Assembly (NCBI RefSeq): GCF_014107495.1
Contig: NZ_CP041969.1
Location: 1,240,001 to 1,304,000, forward strand
Length of the DNA: 64,000 nucleotides
Reading direction: 5' to 3'
From: Cohnella cholangitidis
GTDB taxonomy: Bacteria > Bacillota > Bacilli > Paenibacillales > Paenibacillaceae
The notes under the pieces: generated by a model
Told to the model about the DNA's origin: nothing
Seen by the model: only the letters and a program-made list of their open reading frames with translations
Databases searched by the model: none
Translations under genes and position numbers: made by a program
Shown: piece by piece, positions 25,810 to 34,805 of the stretch
Layout of the letters: each line of letters opens with the position of its first letter
Numbering within the stretch: position 1 is the first letter of the stretch

Positions 25810-26514
25810 TTACGGCAAATCGATCAGCATGATTCGCGCGCCTTCCTTGCTTACGATAGACAACTCCGGCATGTCCTCTATTCGAGCTGCATCCCGCCGC
25901 CCCAACTGAGCTTCGCCGTTAACGCTGACTTCGCCTTCCAGCACGAACAAGAACACCTTTCTTCCGCCAAGCTGCGAATAGGTTAGCGGCTTACCCGCCG
26001 ACGGATCGGACAAATAGATCGTCATATCCTGATGCAAGCTCGCGACTTTTCCTTCTACGCCGCTTGAAGAAGCAACGGGCACAAGCTTATCCGTTAATCC
26101 GTCCTTATCGAATTGCGTCGTCTCGTAGGACGGATTCACTCCCTTAACGTTCGGCATGAACCACAGCTGCAGCAAATCCAACTGCTCGTCTTCGGAAATG
26201 TTGTACTCCGAATGGAATACGCCGGTCCCGGCAGACATTCTTTGAATTCCGCCCCAAGTCGTCTCCGCCCGGTTGCCAAGACTGTCCTTATGCTCCAATC
26301 TTCCGGCGAGAACGATAGTGACGATCTCCATCTCCCGGTGAGGATGCATTCCGAAGCCCTCCGAAGCCGCGATCGAATCGTCGTTCAGCACTCTCATCGG
26401 ACCGAATTGCACGTATTCCGGATCATAATAATCCGCGAAGGAAAAACTGAAATTGGATTTTAACCACCCATGGTCTGCGGAGTAGCGTTCATGCGAGCGT
26501 TGAATGGAAATCAT
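25810..26514 (-). CDS. pirin family protein (quercetinase-like bicupin)
   Basis: A 234-residue pirin. The N-terminal cupin contains FGMHPHREMEIVTIVLAG and MSAGTGVFHSEYN, giving the three His and one Glu that bind iron. The C-terminal cupin is shorter and lacks these ligands. Bacterial pirins such as YhhW cleave quercetin by dioxygenation. It follows a DoxX gene by 22 nt in one operon, controlled from the region shared with an HxlR regulator, so a role in handling quinones or phenolics is inferred. Confidence 0.9.
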   Translation of the reverse strand: MISIQRSHERYSADHGWLKSNFSFSFADYYDPEYVQFGPMRVLNDDSIAASEGFGMHPHREMEIVTIVLAGRLEHKDSLGNRAETTWGGIQRMSAGTGVFHSEYNISEDEQLDLLQLWFMPNVKGVNPSYETTQFDKDGLTDKLVPVASSSGVEGKVASLHQDMTIYLSDPSAGKPLTYSQLGGRKVFLFVLEGEVSVNGEAQLGRRDAARIEDMPELSIVSKEGARIMLIDLP

Positions 26515-26536
26515 CGATAATGCCTCCTTGTTTGAA

Positions 26537-26938
26537 TCAGTTTACCCACAATGCGTCTAAAGAATAGTCGCCAGGTCCGATAAGCGCCACGGATACGGCA
26601 ATGACAATAAGCACCAGATTGAATTCATACCCGTTCTGCGTTACCCATAAACCGTTTTTGCCATGTACTTTCAAGATAGCGATCAACATGGTCAGCACGA
26701 TTAGCAATGCGGCAAGCGGAGTGAACAAACCGAATGCGAACAGCAATCCCCCAACGAGCTCCGCAAGTCCGGCCAGCAGAGCCATCGTACGGCCCGGTTT
26801 AATTCCGATCGACTCGAAGAATCCGCCCGTACCCGCCAGACCGTATCCTCCGAACCAGCCTGCCAATTTCTGCATCGCGTGACCCGCGAACAATAAACCT
26901 ACCACGACTCTAAGCAACAATAATCCCCATTCCATCAT
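26537..26938 (-). CDS. DoxX family membrane protein, CatD-like
   Basis: A 133-residue protein with four membrane segments and the DoxX opening LLLRVVVGLLFAGHAMQKL, followed by AGLAELVGGLLFAFGLFTPLAA. In Bacillus, CatD is a DoxX protein next to a dioxygenase, and both are derepressed by quinones. Here the DoxX gene is first, the pirin second, and the divergent regulator is of the same HxlR class, so an equivalent electrophile-stress role is likely. Two adjacent ATGs can serve as start. Confidence 0.9.
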   Translation of the reverse strand: MMEWGLLLLRVVVGLLFAGHAMQKLAGWFGGYGLAGTGGFFESIGIKPGRTMALLAGLAELVGGLLFAFGLFTPLAALLIVLTMLIAILKVHGKNGLWVTQNGYEFNLVLIVIAVSVALIGPGDYSLDALWVN

Positions 26939-26990
26939 AACCCACGCCTTTCGTTTTGTTTAGCATTCCTTACGTTCTGCTTTCTACTAT

Positions 26991-27019
26991 ATTATTTTAA
27001 TTCACTTACTTTTGTCAAG
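26991..27019 (-). promoter_or_regulatory. strong sigma-A promoter of doxX-pirin
   Basis: Minus-strand TTGACA (27014-27019), 17-nt spacer, AATAAT (26991-26996). The -35 box lies inside the first HxlR operator. Confidence 0.75.
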
Positions 27020-27061
27020 TAACTTAATAATAAAAAGATTTAACTTACTTTTCTGAAGTGG
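27006..27061. promoter_or_regulatory. two HxlR-type operators between doxX and hxlR
   Basis: TTACTT-N5-AAGTAA at 27006-27022 is a perfect inverted repeat. TTACTT-N5-AAGTGG lies at 27045-27061 with centres 39 bp apart. The first covers the doxX -35 box; the second lies in the regulator's own promoter region. Confidence 0.65.
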
Positions 27062-27094
27062 GTATGCTAATATAGAACCAAAGGGGGAATCGGT

Positions 27095-27403
27095 ATGGAC
27101 TATTCCAAAATGTGCCCCAAATACGAATCCGCTGCAGAATTACTGGGCAAAAAATGGACGGGACTTATCATCCGCGTGCTGCTTGGCGGTCCTAAACGTT
27201 TCAAGGATATCAAAGAGCAAATTCCCGAAATGAGCGACAAAATGCTGACTGATCGCATGAAAGAGCTTGAATCATCCGGGATTCTAACGCGAACGGTGTA
27301 TCCTGAAATGCCGGTGCGCATCGAATATGAGTTAACCGAGAAAGGCCGACATTTGGAGGAAGTCATTCACTCTATCCAAAACTGGGGCGAAAATTGGATG
27401 TAA
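27095..27403 (+). CDS. HxlR/DUF24 family redox-sensing repressor, CatR/YodB-like
   Basis: A 102-residue winged-helix regulator. It begins MDYSKMCPKYESAAELLG, with the single conserved cysteine at position 7. In Bacillus CatR and YodB, Cys7 or Cys6 is the quinone/diamide sensor. The recognition part is KWTGLIIRVLLGGPKRFKDI and ISEM-like IPEMSDKMLTDRMKELE. GGGGG lies before the ATG. It is divergent from doxX-pirin, with two matching operators between. Confidence 0.92.
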   Translation: MDYSKMCPKYESAAELLGKKWTGLIIRVLLGGPKRFKDIKEQIPEMSDKMLTDRMKELESSGILTRTVYPEMPVRIEYELTEKGRHLEEVIHSIQNWGENWM

Positions 27404-27432
27404 CGCGCAAACCGTCTAATCGAATGAAATGT

Positions 27433-27471
27433 CAAAGAACCTCCAACCCTTGAAGGATTGGAGGTTCTTTG
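27433..27471. terminator. bidirectional terminator after hxlR
   Basis: 14-bp perfect stem beginning CAAAGAACCTCCAA (27433-27446) with its complement (27458-27471) and an 11-nt loop, between convergent genes. Confidence 0.8.
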
Positions 27472-27484
27472 CATGCGTATCAGA

Positions 27485-28165
27485 TTATAGCTCGTGCACC
27501 GCCACTGGCGAATCGGCTTTCGCCGATCTTGAGATCCAATGGATCCACGCCGCATAAAAACCGACTAGCTTCCTCAAGAGAAACGGGGCGGACAAGAGCA
27601 ATACGGCGCCCAAGCCGGCATTAAACCAGGATCGTTGAAACGAGCTCCAGTCCGGGAACAGCCATTTCATGAACCAGTCCTCGGCGAACAGATCGAATTG
27701 AAAAAACTCGATGCTCACGATAGCCGCGACAGGGGTTAACAACAATCCGATACCGACGGCAGGAATGATAACGGCTAAGACGAACGCAAGAATCGACACG
27801 GGAAAATGGAATATTCCGTAAACCAAGCTCCAATATTGTTGCTTGTTCGTTAGAACGCTTAGCCACCCCCGCCAATGCTTTAACCGACTATCGTTTGCAA
27901 GGTCCGCAAGGTTTATTTTCTGCGCGTTCGCACGTTGCGGATCCGACTGTTCATTATGGTCCAACTCCGCTAACAAACGGCGTTCAACGTTTAATATTCG
28001 CTCGCAGACGATCAGCATTCCCGCCAATAGAGGCAGGCCAATCACGAATATGGCTAGCGGAAGCCCTGCGCTTAATCCGGCAATCGCGATGACGAACGCT
28101 CCGATCCCTCTCGGGAGAGCCCCCAGCAAGATCGTCCAGGCTTTAAACACTTTCATTTTCTTCAT
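27485..28165 (-). CDS. stand-alone putative sensor-domain membrane protein
   Basis: A 226-residue membrane protein resembling the 'putative sensor' domain (Pfam PF13796) usually found at the N-terminus of histidine kinases or as a partner of them. Hydrophobic pairs lie at about 10-55 and 120-155, with a further segment near 190-205. No kinase, HAMP or DNA-binding part follows, and neither neighbour is a kinase. The start ATG is preceded by a weak ribosome site. Its signal and partner are unknown. Confidence 0.65.
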   Translation of the reverse strand: MKKMKVFKAWTILLGALPRGIGAFVIAIAGLSAGLPLAIFVIGLPLLAGMLIVCERILNVERRLLAELDHNEQSDPQRANAQKINLADLANDSRLKHWRGWLSVLTNKQQYWSLVYGIFHFPVSILAFVLAVIIPAVGIGLLLTPVAAIVSIEFFQFDLFAEDWFMKWLFPDWSSFQRSWFNAGLGAVLLLSAPFLLRKLVGFYAAWIHWISRSAKADSPVAVHEL

Positions 28166-28253
28166 CTGTCGGCTTCCCCTCGGCTTTTGTTTTCTTGCAA
28201 TTATCGTAAGGGAAAAATGGAAAGATTGCCCTTGGCTAACGATCGGTTCCCCG

Positions 28254-28271
28254 ACTGGACTTAAGTCCAGT
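28254..28271. terminator. 18-bp palindrome right after the MCP stop
   Basis: ACTGGAC-TTAA-GTCCAGT forms a 7-bp stem with a 4-base loop directly after the MCP reading frame. There is no U-tract on the minus strand, so its role as terminator is uncertain. Confidence 0.35.
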
Positions 28272-30269
28272 TTACTTGAACCGGTTGACCGCCTGCTCCA
28301 ATTCGCTAATCCGGGCCGATAACGAACCTATGGCGTCCGCGACTCTGCGTACCGTATTCATCTGGGATTCGGCTATTCCCGCGACATCTTGCGACCGTTC
28401 GGCGCTCGATTCGGATATCGCCTCGGTCTGGCTGACCAAGATGGATAGCTCTTCTACTTGCGCTCCGACCTCTTGTCCGGCGGACGCGATTTCCCTTAGC
28501 TCTCCCTCCATATCCGCAATGCCGGATGAAATCCCTTCGAAGGCGTTACCGGCATCGCGAACGAGCAAAGTACCGCTTTGCACTTCCCGATAGCCGTCCT
28601 CTATTCTATGGGTAACGGCGTTGATCCCCGAACGAATCCGGTCTACTCCGCTTGCGATTTCCGTCGCCGTCCGATCCGCAAGCAGCGCAAGCTTCCGCAC
28701 TTCGCCGGCCACGACCGAAAATCCGCGTCCATGCTCTCCCGCCCTGCTAGCCTCGATGTTGGCGTTGAGCGCCAATAAATTCGTGCGATAAGCGATGGCC
28801 GAGATCGCCTCGACCATTTTCCCGATCTGTTCCGATTCCCTATGAAGCTCTTGCGCATCCGTAACCGAACTCTCTACCGAAACCGCGATCCGCTCCATCT
28901 GCGCCACGGCATGCCGAACCGTTTCGTTTCCTTCTTCCGCTTGTTTCGTCGCTTGCTCGGCTACGGCGGCGACGGAAGTCGTCCGATCGCTGATGATGTT
29001 CATGCTGCCCAATATTTCCCGGGTAACTTCGGCCCCCCGCTTCATCCCTTGCGCCTGAGAGTCCGCGCCCGCGGCGACCTCCAGCATCGACTCCGCTATC
29101 CGGTCCGCGCCTTCCGCGGCCGTATCCGCTTCGCCGGTCAATTGCCCCGCGGCGGTCGCCGTAACGTGCGCGGTCGAGCGAATGCCGGAGACCAGATGCT
29201 TAAGCTGCTCGACCATATCCTGCAAGGAACGAGCGATCGAACCGATCTCGTCTTCCCTTCTCCGAACTTTTTCTTGCAATTGGCCGGACAAGTGCCCCGC
29301 GGATACTTCTTTCAAGAAAACTTCGAACTTCACGAGCGGCACTATGATTCTGCGGCGAAGAACGACCGCGATCAATACGATCAGGACGATCGCCAGAACC
29401 GCCGCGATTCCGCTTATCCGGACCATTTCCTTCTGAACCGTCCCGCTCGCCTCCGCGGGCACGGATACGACCATTTCCACGACGGTCTGCCCCGATAAGC
29501 CGGAATGTCCGGATTTGACCTCGCTATACCTAGAACCGCTTATCTCCCCTGATCGGAAACTAGGCTGCCGATCGATCGCCGGCAGTCCGGAAGAACCGTC
29601 TCCATCCAACAACGCTGCAGTTTCGGCGCTGCTTCCTAACTTCTGCTGATCCGATGACCTTATCGCAATGCCAGCATTCAGAATCGTCCCGATTCCTTTT
29701 AACGCCTCGTCATCCAACAGCCGTCCGAAAATCAGCATCCCCGTAGATTCGGCTTTGCTCTGTTCGTCGGTAATCTGCGAGGCGGCAACGACCGCGATCC
29801 CCTCGGACGTCTGAATCATACCGTAGACATCCGGAGTTTTCCGGACCTTTTCCGCTATCGACATATCCTTCAACTGTCCGGTGAATTCGGGAATGTCCCC
29901 GGCTTGCGTCACGACTTTCCCCTCGTAATCGACGGTAGCCACGAAGCTGAGATCCGGAATAATGTCCAAAGAAACGTTTACGTTCTCCTCGATCCAAGCG
30001 AGATCATCTTGGTTCAGCGCGTCCAAATAATCTTTCCACTTCGCGTTCGTGATCACGGACCCCGACAATTGCTCTCCAAGCTGATCGAGCAACCGATGAG
30101 CGGAAGCGTTCACTTCGATCGCGTGCGCTTTCTCTATTTTCGCCAAATCCGAGCTTAACGTTCGGTAATATAACCAGCCAACGCCGCCGAGCGGCAGCAT
30201 AAGCATCACGACCATTAATAACATGACTTGAATTCGCAAATGACCCCAGAATCGGCGACGCGTGGACAT
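28272..30269 (-). CDS. methyl-accepting chemotaxis protein with CHASE4 sensor
   Basis: A 665-residue chemoreceptor. Transmembrane segment 1 is at about 13-35 and an extracellular CHASE4-like domain at about 45-200 (ITNAKWKDYLDALNQ, LDIIPDLSFVATVDYEGKV). Segment 2 is at about 275-298, HAMP at about 300-355 and the signalling domain at about 400-665. The hairpin tip is EAISAIAYRTNLLALNANIEASRAGEHGRGFSVVA. It signals through CheA/CheW. The start at 30269 has GGAGG 11 nt upstream; the in-frame ATG at 30374 lacks a ribosome site. The ligand is unknown. Confidence 0.92.
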   Translation of the reverse strand: MSTRRRFWGHLRIQVMLLMVVMLMLPLGGVGWLYYRTLSSDLAKIEKAHAIEVNASAHRLLDQLGEQLSGSVITNAKWKDYLDALNQDDLAWIEENVNVSLDIIPDLSFVATVDYEGKVVTQAGDIPEFTGQLKDMSIAEKVRKTPDVYGMIQTSEGIAVVAASQITDEQSKAESTGMLIFGRLLDDEALKGIGTILNAGIAIRSSDQQKLGSSAETAALLDGDGSSGLPAIDRQPSFRSGEISGSRYSEVKSGHSGLSGQTVVEMVVSVPAEASGTVQKEMVRISGIAAVLAIVLIVLIAVVLRRRIIVPLVKFEVFLKEVSAGHLSGQLQEKVRRREDEIGSIARSLQDMVEQLKHLVSGIRSTAHVTATAAGQLTGEADTAAEGADRIAESMLEVAAGADSQAQGMKRGAEVTREILGSMNIISDRTTSVAAVAEQATKQAEEGNETVRHAVAQMERIAVSVESSVTDAQELHRESEQIGKMVEAISAIAYRTNLLALNANIEASRAGEHGRGFSVVAGEVRKLALLADRTATEIASGVDRIRSGINAVTHRIEDGYREVQSGTLLVRDAGNAFEGISSGIADMEGELREIASAGQEVGAQVEELSILVSQTEAISESSAERSQDVAGIAESQMNTVRRVADAIGSLSARISELEQAVNRFK

Positions 30270-30487
30270 GAATACAACATCCTCCCAAGTAAAACAGCTT
30301 TTATTCCATTTGACATTCGCCCATGATTTTCCTCCTATATCCGACGACAATTGCAATATTTTAAGCAAATTCAATAGTACTTTAGCCCCGAGTTGAAAGT
30401 TTACACTTTAGAAACATGTCGATATGACGCGGATACATCTCTCTCTTACTCTTGTATTCTGAACATCGTTCCTAAGGAGAGAGAAAT

Positions 30488-31447
30488 ATGAATAAAAGAG
30501 TCGTCCTAACCGTCATTGTCGGCGCTGCGATCATAGGCGGAGTATGGTCCATAACGAATAAATCGTCTTCCGCGCCGGGCGCTATGCCGGAATCGTCCGG
30601 CAGCCCTTCACCTTCCCTATCCGCCAATCCGTCGCCGTCCGCGAGCTCGTCGCCGTCCGCGAGCTCGTCGCCGTTACCAGCGGAAACATTGTCGCCGGAA
30701 CCGAAACCAACGCCTTCGCAGGAACAACAACCCTCGCCCACTCCAACGGAGAAGGTCGAATCGCCGCAGCTTGGAAATCCAATCTACGCGCTCCTGGCCG
30801 ACAGCTTACCTAGCTCGACGGTCGCAAAGAACGAAGACGGCCTAGCGATCATTACTAATCCGACTAGCCCTTATGTACTCGTCAACAAGAAACGCAATCT
30901 TCCTTCCGATTACGTGCCGCCGGATTTGGTCGTTCCCGACGTTCCGTTCTCCTTCTCCGGAAATTCGCCCAAGAAGCAAATGCGCAAGTATGCCGCCGAA
31001 GCTCTGGAAGCTCTATTCGATGCGGCCGAAGAGGATGGCATAGAGCTGAAAGCCGTATCCGGTTATCGTTCATACGGGACGCAGAAGTCGATCTTCGAGA
31101 ACAACGCGAAAAACAAAGGCGAAGAAGTCGCAAACCGGACAAGCGCCCGTCCCGGACAAAGCGAGCACCAAACCGGGCTTGCGATGGATATTTCCAGCGC
31201 TAGCGTCGGTTACGGATTGGAGGAGAGCTTCGGCGAGACGGATGAAGGCAAATGGTTAGCCAAGCACGCCCCCGAACATGGGTTTATCCTCCGCTTCCTG
31301 AAAGGTAAAGAATCGATAACGGGCTATTCCTACGAGCCTTGGCATGTGCGTTATGTTGGGAAAAAGATCGCGGAGGACATAACTAAGAAGAAGACGACGC
31401 TTGAACAATATTACGAACAAGTTGAGGCCGCGGCCGCTTCGCGGTAA
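30488..31447 (+). CDS. membrane-anchored D-alanyl-D-alanine carboxypeptidase, VanY/LdcB family
   Basis: A 319-residue extracytoplasmic peptidase. An N-terminal anchor (about 1-22) is followed by a Ser/Pro-rich linker (about 30-95), encoded partly by a short tandem DNA repeat around 30645-30672. The VanY domain is at about 140-310. SGYRSYGTQ, SEHQTGLAMDI and YEPWHVRYVG supply the zinc ligands and active site. It trims peptidoglycan stem peptides. It lies 35 nt before a two-component system, reading the same way, and may share its regulation. Confidence 0.9.
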   Translation: MNKRVVLTVIVGAAIIGGVWSITNKSSSAPGAMPESSGSPSPSLSANPSPSASSSPSASSSPLPAETLSPEPKPTPSQEQQPSPTPTEKVESPQLGNPIYALLADSLPSSTVAKNEDGLAIITNPTSPYVLVNKKRNLPSDYVPPDLVVPDVPFSFSGNSPKKQMRKYAAEALEALFDAAEEDGIELKAVSGYRSYGTQKSIFENNAKNKGEEVANRTSARPGQSEHQTGLAMDISSASVGYGLEESFGETDEGKWLAKHAPEHGFILRFLKGKESITGYSYEPWHVRYVGKKIAEDITKKKTTLEQYYEQVEAAAASR

Positions 31448-31482
31448 TATAGAACTCTTATTCCATACTTTCAGGTGAAGCT

Positions 31483-32169
31483 ATGATTAAACGCATCCTC
31501 GTCGCGGACGACGAGCCCGGGATCGCCAACCCGATCTCCTATGCTTTTCGCAAAGAGGGCTATGAGGTGGAAACCGTCTATGACGGACAAGCCGCATTGG
31601 ACAGAGCTCTCAGCTTCCATCCGCACGTCATCGTGCTGGATGTCATGATGCCCAAGCTGACGGGTTACGAAGTATGTCGCAAGCTGGATAATCGGTCGGA
31701 TACGGGCATCATTCTCCTTACCGTTAAAGACGATATCGTAGACAAAATCGTCGGACTCGAGATGGGCGCGGACGATTACATGACTAAGCCCTTCGACATG
31801 CGGGAGCTGATCGCGAGGGTGAAGGCGCTTCTTCGCCGGTTGGACAAAAAAGAACCGGAACCCGCCGAATCCATTGTCTCAGGCCTCGTATCGGTTCATC
31901 TCAGGCTGCGCACGGCGTTCGTTGACGATAGAGCGATCGAGCTTACCCCCAAGGAATTCGATTTGCTTGCGCTTCTGCTATCGCACCCGGAACGGGTGTT
32001 TACCAGAGACGAGCTGCTGGATGCCGTTTGGGGGATCGAATACGCGGCCGGTACGCGAACCGTCGACATCCATATACAGCGACTGCGCAAGAAACTCGGA
32101 GAAGACGGCCAACTCATGCTCCAAACCGTGTTCGGCGTAGGCTATAAAGCCGTGGGGAGCAGCCGATGA
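31483..32169 (+). CDS. OmpR/PhoB family response regulator
   Basis: A 228-residue regulator. The receiver domain (1-120) has the acidic pair DDE, the phosphoacceptor in VLDVMMP and the conserved lysine in TKPFD. The C-terminal winged helix (about 130-225) has LTPKEFDLLALLLSHP and RTVDIHIQRLRKKLG. It is followed with a 4-nt overlap by its kinase. Together with the preceding VanY gene the arrangement recalls VanRS-VanY, but the regulated genes are unknown. Confidence 0.93.
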   Translation: MIKRILVADDEPGIANPISYAFRKEGYEVETVYDGQAALDRALSFHPHVIVLDVMMPKLTGYEVCRKLDNRSDTGIILLTVKDDIVDKIVGLEMGADDYMTKPFDMRELIARVKALLRRLDKKEPEPAESIVSGLVSVHLRLRTAFVDDRAIELTPKEFDLLALLLSHPERVFTRDELLDAVWGIEYAAGTRTVDIHIQRLRKKLGEDGQLMLQTVFGVGYKAVGSSR

Positions 32170-33650
32170 GAGCCATTAGCATCAAGCTCAAATTCAGCCT
32201 TTTCCTAGCCGTTCTGCTGTTGCTCACCGTATTGGTTCTGAGCGTGTTCGTCCTACGGGGGATCAAGGACCAGCAGCAGCTGCGCATGGAAAAGGAGCTA
32301 TTGCAACAGACGCGGATTGCCAACCTGAGCATCAAACAAGCTTATCTGACTTCCCCCCCGATCGAAGCTCAGACTTTCCTGCGCTCCCGCGGGCAGCAGT
32401 TTGCGATGGATCTGGCGGTATATTCGGGGCTGCACGTCGTTCTCTACGATAATTCGGGGAAGAAAGTCGGGGACTCCGTTCCGTTAAGCTCCTCCTACGA
32501 GGTGGATAACGCCCTGGTCTTTGCGCTGAAAGGGAAAATCGCCTACCAACGCGAAGGGAGCTCGCTACTCTATTTAACCCCGCTACAAGGCCCGGGCAAG
32601 CAAATGGGAGTGCTTCAGTTTCAATATTCGTTAGCTAACGATATTCGTTTCTACGATACGATCGCGGGCCTATTCCTATTTACCGGCGCTGCCGTGCTTG
32701 CGGCCAGTTTCATCCTCGGCTTCCTCTTTTTCAGACGGGCGACGTCTGCGATCATTACGCTTAACCATGCGGCCGAGCAAATCCGTAAAGGACAATTTCT
32801 CCAACGATCTCCGCTTAACCGTCAGGACGAGCTTGGACAGCTCAGTCGGGGTATATTCTACATGAGCACGGAAATACGCAAGAGCATGGAAGCCATGAAA
32901 GCCGAGGATCGGAAGCTGCGACAAGCCGTCGTCAAGCTGCAGCAGCTCGAACGGCAGCAGAAGCAGTTCATCGGCAACATAAGCCATGAGTTCAAGACAC
33001 CGCTAACCTCCATCAAGGCGTACTCCGACCTAATGGAGTTATATCCGGAAGATAACGCGCTGCAGGGCGACGCGGTCCATCATATCAAGCTCGAAACCGA
33101 TCGGCTGACGGATATGGTGGAGAAAGCTTTGCGTCTTACCGCCTTGGAGAAATACGATTTCGAGTATCAGCCCGAACTAATCCCTATACGGGAATTGTTG
33201 CTTGATTTGATCGGCAGAATGAAAGCGAAAGCGGAACGATTCGATGTCGCGATCGATCACCGATTGGAAGAAATCCCGATATGGGCCGACCGCGAAAGCT
33301 TCGTGCATATCCTCGTCAATCTGCTCGACAACGCGATCAAATACAACCTTCCCGGCGGACGCGTGCACGTCTCCGACCGCGCGGAAGAGAATAACGCGAT
33401 CATTGAAATCTCGAACACGGGAGCGGGGATCCCCGAAGATGCCCGGGACAAAATCTTCGAACCTTTCTTCACCGTGAACAAGGACCGATCAAGGCAAAGC
33501 GGCGGCACCGGGCTTGGTCTGGCGCTCGTGAAGCAATTGATGGAAAAGCATAACGGAAAGATCGAACTGATCGATTCCGAGCTCGGCACGACTTTTCGTT
33601 TGATCTTTCCCGTTCGTACTTCGCCTCTTAGGAAGGAGGAACTCTTATGA
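32166..33650 (+). CDS. sensor histidine kinase (HAMP-HisKA-HATPase)
   Basis: A 494-residue membrane kinase. Membrane segments lie near 10-30 and 168-190 and flank an extracellular sensor of about 135 residues. HAMP follows (about 190-245), then HisKA with phosphoacceptor His in FIGNISHEFKTPLTS, and an ATPase domain with NLLDNAIKYN (N box) and GGTGLGLALVKQL (G2). It phosphorylates the adjacent response regulator. It overlaps both neighbours by 4 nt. Confidence 0.93.
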   Translation: MRAISIKLKFSLFLAVLLLLTVLVLSVFVLRGIKDQQQLRMEKELLQQTRIANLSIKQAYLTSPPIEAQTFLRSRGQQFAMDLAVYSGLHVVLYDNSGKKVGDSVPLSSSYEVDNALVFALKGKIAYQREGSSLLYLTPLQGPGKQMGVLQFQYSLANDIRFYDTIAGLFLFTGAAVLAASFILGFLFFRRATSAIITLNHAAEQIRKGQFLQRSPLNRQDELGQLSRGIFYMSTEIRKSMEAMKAEDRKLRQAVVKLQQLERQQKQFIGNISHEFKTPLTSIKAYSDLMELYPEDNALQGDAVHHIKLETDRLTDMVEKALRLTALEKYDFEYQPELIPIRELLLDLIGRMKAKAERFDVAIDHRLEEIPIWADRESFVHILVNLLDNAIKYNLPGGRVHVSDRAEENNAIIEISNTGAGIPEDARDKIFEPFFTVNKDRSRQSGGTGLGLALVKQLMEKHNGKIELIDSELGTTFRLIFPVRTSPLRKEELL

Positions 33651-34765
33651 AACCGAGATTGCATAGCCAAGCGATCGGATACGTCCTTGCGCTCGCGCTT
33701 CTTCTGTCCGGCTGCCAGCAGCAAGGCACAACGGACAAAGAAGAGCTGCAGATCGAAGGCAAGACCATTACCGTTATGGATAACCGGGAGATAGCCTCTT
33801 ACGAGAAAACGGAAACCCATGCGCTAGTCCGGCTAAACGACGTGAGAGGAATGGATTGGCTAAGCGAAAACGAGCTTCTTATCGATAAGGAGAATCGCGA
33901 TTTCAAGCCCGAGCAAATCGAAGGCTCCGAGTGGTATCCGCATAATATATACGTCCACTCCCTCTCGTCCGCCGTGCAGACTCCCCTTATTCCCGCCAAC
34001 GAGAATCAAGGCTACGCCCAGGCGAGTCCGGACCGAACGAAAATTTTCTATAAAACGTTCAGTCTTCAGAGCAATACGGGCCAAGGACATATTTTGGATA
34101 TCCCTTCGGGCCGTATTACGACCTACACCGATATCGACGCGATGACGATCGATAACGGCCGATGGGTAGATAACGACTCGATCGTGTACGGAACGATCGA
34201 CGGCAAGCTTTACTTGGCGGATTCGGCTCGAAGCTCTGCTAGAATGCTCGTCGATACTAAGATCCCGTTCGCGAATAATATTGCTTATTTGGACGATCAG
34301 GTCATTTATAGTTCGCTGAAAGGCGATCTGATGTCGAACTCGCTAATCGACGATCCTGCCGCTTTCAAGATCGACAACGTCGTGTGGATGGTTCCTTCGC
34401 CGGACGAGCAACGGCTCGCCATCGTGAGGAAAATTTCCAGCGGCGAAGCAGAGCTTATCATCACGGACATGCAAGGCAACGTTCTTCAAGCGATCGCCCA
34501 AGATACGCAAATTTACGGAACCGCGTGGTCGCCCGACGGCAACAAACTCGCCTACGCGGGTATAACGTCTAACGGAACCGTACGCGGCGTCTACGTGGCC
34601 GACGCGTCGACGGGATTGTCCTCCCCCTTGTCTTTGGATATTAAATTCATCGCCGATCCTCTGCGCTGGAACCCGACCGGCAACCGCCTTATGGTGTCCG
34701 CGACGCAAACCGACGAACAACGAAACCGGAATCGATTTATTACCTATCTCGTCAGAATCAGTTAA
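33647..34765 (+). CDS. beta-propeller (TolB-like) lipoprotein coupled to a two-component system
   Basis: A 372-residue lipoprotein with lipobox LLSGC (Cys23). The body contains repeated blade-like segments such as ASPDRTKIFYKTF, PSPDEQRLAIVRK and WSPDGNKLAYAG, typical of WD40/TolB-like propellers. It overlaps the kinase gene by 4 nt and is the last gene of the cluster. It may act as an accessory sensor at the outer face of the membrane, modulating the kinase; this is inference from coupling. Confidence 0.85.
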   Translation: MKPRLHSQAIGYVLALALLLSGCQQQGTTDKEELQIEGKTITVMDNREIASYEKTETHALVRLNDVRGMDWLSENELLIDKENRDFKPEQIEGSEWYPHNIYVHSLSSAVQTPLIPANENQGYAQASPDRTKIFYKTFSLQSNTGQGHILDIPSGRITTYTDIDAMTIDNGRWVDNDSIVYGTIDGKLYLADSARSSARMLVDTKIPFANNIAYLDDQVIYSSLKGDLMSNSLIDDPAAFKIDNVVWMVPSPDEQRLAIVRKISSGEAELIITDMQGNVLQAIAQDTQIYGTAWSPDGNKLAYAGITSNGTVRGVYVADASTGLSSPLSLDIKFIADPLRWNPTGNRLMVSATQTDEQRNRNRFITYLVRIS

Positions 34766-34805
34766 TATAAGAGTTACATTATGACTTGATAGGGGAAGAC
34801 GACAG

